NCBI GenBank assembly: GCA_030374805.1 | Contig: JARGSG010000069.1 | Coordinates: forward strand, 307,675 to 371,674 | From: Gracilaria gracilis | Taxonomy: Eukaryota > Rhodophyta > Florideophyceae > Gracilariales > Gracilariaceae | Direction: 5' to 3' | DNA length: 64,000 nt | Shown: positions 10,674 through 19,597 of the stretch, piece by piece | Position numbering within the stretch: the first letter of the stretch is position 1 | How the letters are laid out: each line of letters begins with the position of its first letter | Translations under genes and position numbers: made by a program | Notes under the pieces: model-generated | The model's input: only the letters and a program-made list of their open reading frames with translations | Database searches by the model: none | What the model was told of the DNA's origin: nothing

Positions 10674-11880
10674 GTTAGTCGGGTACCAAGCACGGGGGTT
10701 GAACCGTCGAATAGGATCAGAACAGAGAACGCAGAAGAAACACGACGACGCACGTACGCTGCTCTGGGGTTGAGCGTGTGAAACGAGTGCTGGGCGGCCA
10801 GAAAGACAGGGAACGTTACAGAAATGCGGAGTACACGAGCAAACGTGCAGCGAGGCAGAAACGATGGGTGAACCGGATGCTCACAAACAGCGCAGAAGCA
10901 GTAGACGAAGGGATCGGTTTGGCACGAAAAGAGGTGGAGAAGCCTTCAACGCGAATGTAAGCCAATAGCAGCGTAGTGATCGATGGACACACAAGGAGCA
11001 AAACACAAATAGTACAAGTTCAAGAAGAAGAGAGGACGGCACAGAACGAGAGAATGCAAGAACCAAAAGCGAGCAGCGATGACGAAAGCGTAGCTGGAGC
11101 AGCCGGCCACAAGGCAAGACGTAGGCGCGAAACGGCGAAGCGGTACTGATGAAGACAAAGAGGACAACGGTGGAAGAAGGAAAGGCAGCACGAGCACAAT
11201 CGCAGGGAGGCGATCAATGCGACAACGCCTGAACAAACGCAAGCAACAGCAAGCTGAGAAGGAACGCAACGGAGAGCGCGGCGATTGTGACGTAATCTGC
11301 GGCCGAGAACACGAAGAGCGATTCAACGGCAGCGTCGCGCAACAGCGTGGAAGGCGGCGACGTCAGCGCAGGCCGCGGCTGCGTGGCATGTCGCATCTTG
11401 GCACATGAAACAAACGCGTCGCGCGTCGCCCGTGGGGCAGCGGCTGCGACGGCGGCGGCGGCTGCGACGGCGACGGCGGCGCGGCGCTCCCAGCGTGCAC
11501 GGCGCTGAACGGCGCGGACGGAGACGCCGCGATGCGCGCGGTGCGCGCGCGAGCGCTCGGAGATTATTATTATGCGCAGCAATTGGACTGACAGAGCGCT
11601 TGGCGACACACACGAGATGGATGCATGTCCACGTGTGCAACTATCGGGAGAGCAATTCTTCCACTTACAGTGTCATTCGCGGCGGCTGCATTCACGTACA
11701 TAGCTCGCACGCTCAATACAAAGATCCGTTGTCCACGTTGACCAGTTGTCCAGCCAGACGCTTGTATTTTTTGAAACGAGTCCTTGATGTACGTGTACAC
11801 GTAGTAGCCATGGGACCGGTGCTTCGCCTCACCCAGCCCACCACTTCTGACATTTTTGGTCAGCTCTGTCAGTAGCCACA
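10674..11880 (-). repeat. GC- and pyrimidine-rich leader of F3 copy 1
   Basis: Read on the minus strand, this begins with a block containing gagcgctctgtcagtccaattg, then a CGG/GCC-rich low-complexity stretch (about 11,440-11,490), then several hundred bases of C/T-rich sequence leading to the F3 ATG. The same order precedes the other F3 copies. Overlapping Arg/Ala- or Cys/Leu-rich ORFs are open in several frames and are taken as composition artefacts. It is probably promoter and 5' untranslated sequence. Confidence 0.5.
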
Positions 11881-12593
11881 TCGAAATGAGTTACGTGTAG
11901 AGAGATACAACCGTCATCGCCCGCATCGTACATCGCCGATTTGCTCTCTAGATCCTAAAGCAAACGAGCAAAACAGTGAGCAATCATTCAGTTTTGTTTT
12001 GTAGCACGAAAACTGGTCGAGATGTTGAACGAACATGGCCAATACTGAGCTCATGATCACACAATGGTAGAGTCGGGCTGGCTCCTGATACTGAACAGAG
12101 TATTGCTGTATTACTAGGGTTGGGAATGTTTGTGTATACTTTGCAGTGGTCTATCCACATGTAGATGTGGGACTACTATACAAGTTAACTAGTGTCTTAC
12201 TTTGTAGTTGTCTATCCACATGTTGCTGGGGGACTACTCTACAAGCTATCTAACTAGTGTCTCCAACGTAGGCTACAAGCCGATCGTGATCAAGCGTGAC
12301 TTGGATTGCAGTTTTAAGTGTTGGTTACAGTGCAAAGTTGCAGACAATCTTTATCGTCCAAAACACTCGTCGTGTAATTGCACATTGACCTCTTCCCCAG
12401 CACATGCGATTCAAGCGGATACAAAAATTTTGAGTGTTTTACATAAGAGGTGTCATAAAGAAGATGCTGCCTATCTGGGTCTTGCGAATGTACTACAAGT
12501 ATTTAGTTCTACTCTACGTCTAGCTCCTGTCACGATGTTTGTGACCCTGAACAACGTCAAAAGACACAAACTGTGGTAGTTGTGGAAGCCGCC
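11881..12593. repeat. Arm sequence with a short local duplication
   Basis: No convincing gene. Two near-repeats of about 58 bases (about 12,138-12,200 and 12,207-12,262) share ctatccacatgt, ggactact and acaag motifs. The mirrored pair is present at about 39,890-40,010 in the other arm. Confidence 0.45.
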
Positions 12594-12657
12594 AAAGATG
12601 TTTGAGATAGGACTGTTGCAAACGATGTTTACCGACAGAACTATTTCAAACATCTTT
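12594..12657. repeat. Hairpin with 17-base arms 3' of the RTD gene
   Basis: Arms aaagatgtttgagatag and ctatttcaaacatcttt pair with one mismatch around a 30-base loop. It lies 25 bases past the RTD stop codon, and the mirrored copy (39,493-39,556) sits at the same distance. It could be a 3'-end processing structure or a tiny foldback transposon. Confidence 0.5.
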
Positions 12658-12682
12658 ATTGTTCACAAGATTGCTTGAAATC

Positions 12683-13210
12683 TTAGTCCCACAGTGACCT
12701 GAAGAGGCCGAACATATCCGTACAAAACGAAAAGAACGCCAAAACAGGAGCACTGGAGATAAAGTCGTCGATTACTTGCACATCAGGAGTCTGCACAACA
12801 CGACGACGGAACGCCCGACATCGTGCTAGAACGTCGTCGGTCGCTTTGACGTCCCTGGTCCGCTTTACACGACTCGGCCCTAGACGACGGCGGACTACTT
12901 GACCGCGAAATAGCAAGTCGTCGGTCGCTCGGACCTCCCCGGTCTGCATAACGCGATGGCCTACTAGATCACGGCCAAGCAAGTCGTCGGTTGCTTGAAC
13001 ACCGTCAGTCCGCACAGCGCGACCACCTCCGCGACGGCGAACTAGCACGTCGTCGGTCGCATTGACATCTCTGGTCCGCATAACACGACTCGGCCCTAGA
13101 CGACGGCGGAGAAAGGCGCTACCGGCAGAAGCTCTCATAGCGCGTGCACGAAAGACATCTTTCGAGTCGCGTTGACGAGAAGCATGCTTCGTATCGCGTT
13201 TTGGAGCCAT
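12683..13210 (-). CDS. RTD tandem-repeat protein, copy 1 (unrecognised)
   Basis: 175 aa, start MAPKRDTKHASRQ at 13210. The body is about five degenerate repeats of 22-24 residues with consensus RxVxTxDVxATDDxLxR: RTRDVNATDDVL, RTDGVQATDDLL, QTGEVRATDDLL, RTRDVKATDDVL and QTPDVQVIDDFI. A hydrophobic C terminus follows (VLAFFSFCTDMFGLF). The first and fourth units also share RRRLGPSRV. Strong Arg and Asp alternation gives a highly charged, possibly elongated protein. The copy in the other arm differs at only about three residues and is also intact. No known domain is recognised; function unknown. Confidence 0.65.
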   Translation of the reverse strand: MAPKRDTKHASRQRDSKDVFRARAMRASAGSAFLRRRLGPSRVMRTRDVNATDDVLVRRRGGGRAVRTDGVQATDDLLGRDLVGHRVMQTGEVRATDDLLFRGQVVRRRLGPSRVKRTRDVKATDDVLARCRAFRRRVVQTPDVQVIDDFISSAPVLAFFSFCTDMFGLFRSLWD

Positions 13211-13799
13211 TTGAGCGAGGTTGAATGTTAAAAGTTGAAGGTTGAGGGTTGAAGGTTGAAAGCGTTGAGTGCTTTGTTGGTTGGAGTGTCGCTTGATGTG
13301 AAAGTGCTGGCTGCTCTAGAAATACTGTTGGGGGCGGCGACGGAGAGAAAGGAGCGGTTCGGCATCGGCATCTCTAATTCGAACAATTACATGGAAGGTT
13401 GTAGAGTAACGACGCCGACTTCAAATTAGCATGTTGTTGGTGGCAGTGATGGCCGTAATCGTAGTTAGGGCCCAAAGTACAGTGCCGCGTATGACAGGAC
13501 TCAACCCCAGTGGGGATGCCAGAACAGCTCTTGCGTAGAAGGAGTCGCCTGAAGCAGGCTCTCTACATACCAGACTTCAGTCGAATCTACCCATTGAAGT
13601 CGGAGGCAAGCTAGGAGGGAATTATAACGTTCTTTGTTGCCTTCTGTTGTTCCTTTCCCGCTGTTGCTACGCAACAGCGATTGAGCGTTCCCATGCCGGA
13701 GGCAGTCCATCCGCCAGAAGAGCTGGCGGGACAGCGCGGCGGCGCAAGAGGGCAGCATGCACGCGATTAGACACGAGCCGTTCCACGGACGAGGACAAC
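13211..13799. promoter_or_regulatory. 5' flank of RTD copy 1
   Basis: Directly upstream of the start (13,213-13,262) is a run of ggttga(a/g) repeats, mirrored at 38,885-38,935 in the other arm. A conserved stretch to about 13,680 also matches the other arm. There is no TATA box I can place with confidence. I see no gene in the outer part. Confidence 0.4.
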
Positions 13800-13900
13800 C
13801 GTTTTCCTGACTTTATGCTCCCTTCCAACGTTGAGTGTAGAATTCACTGCGCCACTGCCACCGTCCAAAACAAACACAACAGCTCCTCTTTGCTATGCTA
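13800..13900 (-). pseudogene. P-family C-terminal fragment (left arm)
   Basis: Read on the minus strand, one frame gives VVFVLDGGSGAVNSTLNVGR, closely matching the C-terminal tail of the P-family protein at 23552-25057 (VVFVLDGGSVGVPSTVKVGR). Only the last 30 or so codons remain, and the N-terminal side is out of frame. It is a relic captured in the inverted-repeat arm; the other arm has the matching relic at 37,866-37,990. Confidence 0.75.
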
Positions 13901-14490
13901 CTCTGAGTGAAAGTCAAACTCAACTGCAACGAAGCAGCCGCTCACCTCGTCGCCGCTCAGCTCGTCAAGCGCGGCGTGCGCTCGCGCTGGAGTATGCGCA
14001 AGCTGCACGCGCTGTAAGCAAACGTGCCGGGGGCCATCTTTTCCAGGTTTTTATTTCTTTGAGAGACATTTTCTAGAGATCAAACCAAATTGGGGTGAAA
14101 GGAGATACAGGTACTGTAATGGAATCGGATAATCGTGAGTTCTTTGTCTGTGGAAATGGCAACAAAAAATTATAGAAACGATTTATTATTTTTACAAAAA
14201 GTTTTGTAGCCTGTATTCTGGGTTCGTTGAATTGGTTTGGTGAATGGAAAAAAATAAACCAAGATATGTTCTGTTACACACCCCTCGTTAGGGAATCGAT
14301 GGCTACTTGTAGATAGTTGGCGGCGGGGCTGAAACTTCTAAATATATTGATTTTCATATCGACACATTTTGAATATAACAATAACGGGATGTTCGTGGAA
14401 AATAGCAAAAAGCAATGTATTCTTTATTCATATTCTGGGCGATAGAGCTAGTTGCAGTTTTTGCAATTGACATCCTTGAGTGCTGAGTGT
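13901..14490. other. End of the arm and start of duplicated block A
   Basis: No gene recognised. To about 14,050 this belongs to the inverted-repeat arm. From about 14,080 it matches about 28,715 onward and is the 5' flank of the F1 gene. Confidence 0.5.
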
Positions 14491-14497
14491 TATAAAA
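14491..14497 (+). promoter_or_regulatory. TATA box of F1 copy A
   Basis: TATAAAA within gttataaaagttccaacat, 82 bases before the ATG. An identical context occurs at 29,051 before the second copy although surrounding bases differ, which supports a real promoter. Confidence 0.6.
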
Positions 14498-14578
14498 GTT
14501 CCAACATAAAAGAAATGCATGCGATAACGAACCATATTAGAAAACACCATCCGTTGCAAGAAGTAGAACATAGCAAAA

Positions 14579-15097
14579 ATGCAACAAACAAAAGTCGACG
14601 ATATCTTTTTATCTCATTTTTCGGAGAAGAATGAGTGTACTCCTTTTCCATTTCCTATCCCAAAGGTGACTGGTCCCAGAAACGTAGAGTCTGATAGAAA
14701 GAGCTTCGAGGATCTCAACTATATGCGAAGCATAAATTTGAAGTCAAAATTGAAATGGAATTACTATTATCATTTCAAAGCTGTAGATATCTCTCTCACA
14801 CAGATTCATCGGGGACACTTTTCCCCGTTAACTAATGAGGACGATTGCGTGGCGTCATCTTTTGTTGTACGGACAGTACTTCCAGAGTCAACCAAAGAAT
14901 CTGCTATGGTTGTTGCCATGGATGAGGCAAAGACCCTTGGGCTAGACATGTCAGAGGTATACTTCAGAGAGTGGTTCCATGACGAAGAGCTCGGGCGTCT
15001 TTACGAAGTTGATGGTGCTGTTTCTGTTTTTGTTCTCACAGGCGCATTGATGGTCACGACGGTGGTGGGCAAAAGGAAACCGATACAATATGACTAA
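14579..15097 (+). CDS. F1 small protein, copy A (unrecognised)
   Basis: 172 aa from ATG 14579 (MQQTKVDDIFLSHF). No known domain is recognised, and no signal peptide or membrane segment is seen. Conserved blocks shared with the copy at 29136 are HFSEKNEC, PFPFP, KSKLKWNYY, HFKAV[DE]ISLTQ, HEDDCVASSFVVRT, D-x-SDVY-like and VTTVVGK. Most DNA differences between the copies are silent or conservative and both frames are intact, which points to a functional protein under selection. It is likely soluble and cytosolic. It lies tail-to-tail with F2. Confidence 0.65.
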   Translation: MQQTKVDDIFLSHFSEKNECTPFPFPIPKVTGPRNVESDRKSFEDLNYMRSINLKSKLKWNYYYHFKAVDISLTQIHRGHFSPLTNEDDCVASSFVVRTVLPESTKESAMVVAMDEAKTLGLDMSEVYFREWFHDEELGRLYEVDGAVSVFVLTGALMVTTVVGKRKPIQYD

Positions 15098-15357
15098 TTG
15101 AAAACAATAATTATCACTCGTTTGTTAGTGCAGAGAGCACTTAACATGGATCTTCGTTTTGCTTTTACAGCGCAGGTGTTTTAAATAAAACAGAACACAA
15201 CATCTTTATTCTCTTTCTTGTCCTATTCGTTCTCCTTCCGCTGTGTTAGGAGGTTTGGAGCACCAAATAGTGCGTTTCTTCAACGACATCTTGCCACTTC
15301 ACAATATGCTGCTAACGCCAAAGGCGAGTTCTGCTACCGTTCACAACCAGAATCAGC

Positions 15358-15774
15358 TTATTTGATATCTTTGTCAACAAAAGCGGTTCTGTGTAGTTGT
15401 TCAAAGTAGAGTATCCTAGAAAGCACAGGCGGCGGATTTCTTTCATCCACACCACTTCTGCGATAAACGGTGGAAGTGCAACAACTATCATCCGACACGT
15501 TTGGAGACATTGAAAGTGTTGTTTTCTCTTCACCAGCGTGGTCGTAGTGTGAAGAGAAAGGCAGCTTCTCGCGCGAAACGTACATATGCACCGGCGTTGC
15601 TGCTTCGGTTTCGTCAATCAGTTTTCCAAAGGTGCATTGTGCCAACGAATGAACGAACGATTCCCGTCTCCTCCTTTCGATTTCTGTGAAGCGATGATAT
15701 ATGTCGTTCATTTGTTGCAAAGCTATTTCCTCCGGGCTCATGGACGGTCGGAAGCAGCTGCAGATAACTCCCAT
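15358..15774 (-). CDS. F2 small protein with acylation-type N terminus, copy A
   Basis: 138 aa. I chose the ATG at 15774 over the in-frame ATG at 15915 because it gives MGVICSCF and the second copy gives MGIICSCF at the same point, while the upstream codons are not conserved. Gly2 followed by Cys5 and Cys7 is the classical pattern for N-myristoylation plus palmitoylation, implying a membrane-anchored peripheral protein. A predicted helix follows (EIALQQMNDIYHRFTEIERR), then a conserved core (LAQCTFGKLIDETEAATP) and a Ser/Cys-rich tail with NPPPVLSRIL. A TATA-like tataaga lies at about 15,904-15,910 on the coding strand. Function unknown; the acylation is inferred. Confidence 0.65.
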   Translation of the reverse strand: MGVICSCFRPSMSPEEIALQQMNDIYHRFTEIERRRRESFVHSLAQCTFGKLIDETEAATPVHMYVSREKLPFSSHYDHAGEEKTTLSMSPNVSDDSCCTSTVYRRSGVDERNPPPVLSRILYFEQLHRTAFVDKDIK

Positions 15775-16451
15775 GGCGAATGATTGGAACAAAGCGTGAA
15801 AGCGAGTGAAGAACGCGCTGTGTATGTAGAAGTTAAAGAGGTTGTAAGAAGTTTTTGGCGGTTGAGCTTGACTAAGAGCGACGAAGAGGTTAAAGTTTTC
15901 TCTCTTATACTGCAATTTCTTTCGCCCGTCGTTTGCGTCTGGGTTCGGTACAAACCCCCGGCTGTTCTAAGGCGTTGACACGCAAGAGCTGCACGCTGTG
16001 CGCTGCGTGTGACTCAGAGAGCGCGCTGACAGGACATGATAGCTGTGGACCGCTTGTTGCTTGACAAACAGTTCAACAAATAATATATCAATTGGGCAAA
16101 TGGCTTATGCATGATGGCGCTTCGTTGAAATTGATTGCAACCCAGCAGGTGAGGGTATGCATCGAGTCTCAGAACAATCAGGATGAGGCTTGTGCAGAGC
16201 AAAATGCTTGATACCGGTGGAAACGGTGGGAAATTGCAAGTGTCACCACCGCGGACTGCTTCGCTTTCGTCCAAGAAATGCATGTGAACTTTTCATGACC
16301 ACCTGCAACTCTAAAATGGAAGCTGACGGAGGTGTAGCGTTACCCTTTTTAGATTTGCTTACGTGGGCGCTGAGCTGCAAAAGTCGACAAACGGTTGAAT
16401 TGAAGAGGAACTGTTTTGCAACCCACGCAGCTCACTTTCTGAGCTTCATAC
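15775..16451. other. F2 upstream region and outer part of block A
   Basis: It holds the F2 promoter side and a stretch matching 35,480-35,905. I see no further gene. Confidence 0.45.
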
Positions 16452-16560
16452 TTAGAGTGCGGGCATGTGCATCAGCTCCTGGATGGCGCTCACCTTCCGC
16501 AGCAGCGTGTCGTTGGTGAGCGGCACGCTCACGTCGGGTGCGGCGCGCGCCCACCAAGTT
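16452..16560 (-). pseudogene. Short GC-rich C-terminal coding fragment
   Basis: On the minus strand a 35-codon frame ends in TAA at 16454-16452 and reads PLTNDTLLRKVSAIQELMHM before the last residues. Nearly every codon ends in G or C, unlike neighbouring genes. It begins abruptly at about 16,560 with no start codon. It looks like the last exon or 3' end of a gene with a strong GC3 bias, captured at the edge of block A. The parent gene is not recognised. Confidence 0.35.
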
Positions 16561-18663
16561 CAGAGAACCTTGACCAGAATTCTTGAGATTGAAACGTACA
16601 CAACCGTCCACGTTGCGGTACAAATCTGTGCATGTGCATCTGCGCATATGAAAAAGCTCAGCACCGCCGCTCGGGGGAGCGCATTCGTCGTCAGAAGTGG
16701 ACATTTGTATCTACATTTAACTTCAACTTCAACTTCAACACCGCCAAAACTTTCACAAGTTACTGACGAGAAGCACTTTCCAAGTTTGGAACAACAGCCC
16801 GATATTTCAAAAACGCAGCCTCGTTTTATGGCATTAACGTTCTTTCTTGCACCATTCGGCAGTGTTTCCAAGTACAATTCCTTAGGTTGGCATGGGTGCC
16901 GACATGCTGTGCTATTAATTTTCTTAAACAACTGAACCGTCGTATGGCGATCGCGAAGCACACAGCATGGAGGGCATCTTCTTTCCCACAAATTGGTACT
17001 TGCACTTCTCGCTTAATCGCTGTTCCGGAACAACAAATCAAAAACAGACACGCAGGCCTCCATCGTCCTTTTATTCCTCGTTGTCTCGACCAAGACAGCT
17101 TCCTACTCTAATCAGCGCACATATTTCTGGTTCATTGCCGCTACATTGTCGTATCTCTGACAAGAAGAGCAGCAAGAGATCTCTTCATCACATTTCCACC
17201 ATTGAATAAGGTGTCCCCTGAAACACCACCTGCCAACTGTTCACGAAGACGCGTGTGTCTTGGTAAAGTTTAGTTAGAATGAGAGAGTTTCTTCATTGCT
17301 TTAGTTGCCTTATTCTTACGTTCCAATGTGATTGCGCATTGCCAGAAGCTCGAGAGGATTCTGGTGCCAACTGGAATCTACGCCTTTTTAACGTCTTCTC
17401 AAATTGACATGAAATCGATTGCAATGAGACTTCCATCTCAACGCTTCCACTCTTGAAGCTTAGCGGGCGAGTATTGGGCAATAAAACGGAACAGATTAGA
17501 TCGGCTACATCGAATCAGTGATTTGGCTCCCTCCCGCGTCGATTTCAGCTTAGCTTTTACAGGTTTTCTACTGTTTTAATTGTGACTTGGAAGCAGAAAG
17601 GGTATCTTTCAGTGATTTCGGATGTTCTAGACTGAATACGAATACAAAACTACCTCGCTTCATCCGCCTATCTTGAATACAAGCCAAGAAGGTCCCGCGA
17701 ACAAGCCACTGCCAAGAACAGACATCTTGCCAAACAAAATAGCAAGAGAGGCCTAAAGTAACACTTGAGTACTGAAACGTGACTCTACTCCTCCAGTTCT
17801 TACGAAGCAAATTATGGTTTCCATGGTTTGCAGCCAGCAACAATGAAATGTTAATAAGGAACGCTCATCCTTTCGATTTCAAAATTCTGTACCACGATCG
17901 TAGCTTGCAATACTGCATCCGCAAACCTTGCCTCCCTTATGATGCTCATTGGCTTTTTGCAAAGGTATCCCTCCCCACGAATCGAAGAACCAACAATCCT
18001 TCTTCTTCCTATAGCCTTACTACTCATAGATTCTGCAGAGCAGCGCTCATGTCATGCTGAGAGAAACAGGCAGAAATGATTGATTCTCGTGAAAGGCTAT
18101 TTCCTATCACGTCAGGTCGTACAAAACCCGGCATGGGATATAACCACAACGAAACACACATCCTTTGTGTGCCGCTTGTCATACAGATTGTTGTAAATCA
18201 TTTCTGTAGCATATTTTGGTTAACGACGAAGCGGTTGGTCTTTCAGTAAGCCATTGAATGGGGCAGCGTTAATGCTAATTGTTTTCTCTTGCTCTCCATC
18301 ACTCTTCTATCCACCAGATTGTCAAGTAGACTCGCGTTTATGCCCGGCGCTTGCCACACTGGCGTGTCTAACACGGCAATAGGCCGAAAGTTTATCTGCA
18401 CAAGTAGTCATCGCAAGGCCACCCCTCTGCATTTTTAGCAAGACTAGAAGAATATCCTCGCCAGTTGAGGCCAGGGCAGGTCTGCTGCTATTCCTCTTTC
18501 TACTACTTGTATCACTCCATTGCTAAGCTAACCGGTATCACGACACCGAGGCGTAAAATGATGAATCGTTAGCTATGCAATTTGCATGCAGGGCAGTGAA
18601 TTCATAAACTTTACGTGAGGCGAGCTCTCCGATTTCGATCAAATTGTGTTTTGTCGACATGTA
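16561..18663. other. No gene recognised
   Basis: About 2.1 kb with only short, unconvincing ORFs on both strands and no obvious repeats shared with the rest of the window. Confidence 0.45.
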
Positions 18664-19268
18664 ATGACAGCCATGATATTCAATCTCATACTCTCACAAG
18701 TTAGCATCCTTCTACTTAAAAGATACCGATTTAACGAAGCTGTCCATTGAAGCGGTGGAAATATTGTCTGGAACGAGATCGACTGCTTTGGACTCGAAGT
18801 CGTACGTAGGCTTTCTCCGAGATGATTGCACTCGTATTTTTGGATCCGAACGTTTTCAATGTTCTCAAGTATGTCATTATGTCGCTCACAATAAGCTTCG
18901 CAGCCGATGTTCTCCTGGATACGATATCTGGGTACTCCATGGTGAGAAAACTTGTAACTAGAGGATGGGCACGTCCCTGCCACTCTTCAATTCGAGTACG
19001 CTTGCGCCGAGGCGCTAAGATTAGAAAGGCAGGTAGTAGCGTGACGGTTCTTTTGGCAGTTGTCTCTATTTCGATTCTGGAAATGGCCCTCGAATTTTCT
19101 ACTGGGGCACAGTCTGTCTGGATTCGGAGAACTGAAGTTGTTCGAGTGTCAACGCAGGCTTCGAATGTGAGTTCCCTGCTTCAGAGCGATCCGAATTACA
19201 TTCTGAAGATGCGCTTTGCATTAGAAAGAGTTGAGAACACTTGCTACAGCGTCAGCGGAAAGTGGTAC
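18664..19268 (+). repeat. 605-bp direct repeat, copy 1
   Basis: About 98% identical (roughly a dozen differences seen) to 23,394-23,998. It contains the 5' flank and first 149 codons of a P-family gene. Identity starts at aatgacagcc and stops after aagtggtac. The 4.1 kb between the two copies is transposon-derived. Confidence 0.9.
18822..19268 (+). pseudogene. Truncated P-family gene
   Basis: ATG 18822 (MIALVFLDPNVFN) begins a frame nearly identical to the first 149 residues of the protein at 23552-25057, including both N-terminal hydrophobic segments. It breaks off at GKWY, where transposon terminal sequence starts. The frame runs only about a dozen foreign residues further. It cannot make the large middle domain or third membrane segment, so it is either a pseudogene or a source of a short two-helix peptide. 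Confidence 0.85.
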
Positions 19269-19360
19269 AGGTGGTTACTGCAATTAGTGTGGGTGTTTTA
19301 TTAGTGTGGGAACCTAAAATGGTGTGGCCCACACTAATTTGGGTGGGGGTAATCAAACCA
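19269..19360. mobile_element. Transposon end or miniature element related to the 50.9-kb DNA transposon
   Basis: The left end shares actgcaattagtgtgggt with the 24-bp terminal inverted repeat at 50,884 and 52,944. It is followed by palindromic gtgtggcccacac sub-repeats as in that element. The right boundary is uncertain: a weak inverted counterpart ends at about 19,360 (aatcaaacca). It begins exactly where the truncated P gene stops. Confidence 0.55.
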
Positions 19361-19597
19361 GCTCACCCCAATAGTGTGGGTTGTGATCGCATCTTCTCTA
19401 TTCAAATAGTTTTCGCGCGAAACAGAAATTATAGCGCTTGATAAGAAGTCTGCCATCAGACTTTCCGTACCAATTCTCGATCACAAGACGGCTCAAAATG
19501 TCTCTCAACGCTTCCCCGATTGTCAGCGCTTTTGAAAGAATGAATGCCCGGTCCCAATCTTTGCCCAATACCAATGCCATTGTCCCAGACCAGACGA
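19361..19597. other. Spacer, no gene recognised
   Basis: One more agtgtggg sub-repeat occurs at about 19,372; otherwise nothing identifiable. Confidence 0.4.

Larger units (their letters stand above)
10000..14050 (+). repeat. Left arm of a large inverted repeat
   Basis: This arm matches the reverse complement of about 37,740-42,110. Shared items in mirrored order are the F3 ORF, its GC-rich leader, a 12.0-12.6-kb stretch with duplicated gactactctacaag blocks, a short hairpin, the RTD gene with its ggttga-repeat 5' flank, a conserved 360-base downstream stretch, a P-family C-terminal scrap, and the cgtgcaagcttgcg-like end near 14,000. Similarity is very high around the RTD gene and looser at the outer end (13.7-14.05 kb), where indels are visible. 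Confidence 0.85.
14080..16440 (+). repeat. Duplicated block A (F1 + F2 genes)
   Basis: This matches, in the same orientation, about 28,715-35,905 once the Copia insertion there is discounted. The block carries F1 on plus and F2 on minus in a tail-to-tail arrangement, with conserved flanks on both sides (for example the shared strings gtgagggtatgcatcg and gaagaggaactgtttt near the right end). Confidence 0.8.

Noticed and set aside
11214-11609. Arg/Ala- and Leu/Ser-rich ORFs of 60-160 codons on both strands in the F3 leaders (also at 25.1-25.8, 27.4-28.0, 36.0-36.8 and 40.5-41.3 kb)
   Set aside because: All six frames are partly open because of CGG/GCC and C/T-rich composition, the frames shift between copies, and no residue pattern is conserved.
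12208-12579. 123-codon plus-strand ORF in the left arm
   Set aside because: The frame is not kept in the mirrored region of the right arm (39.6-40.0 kb), despite high DNA similarity.
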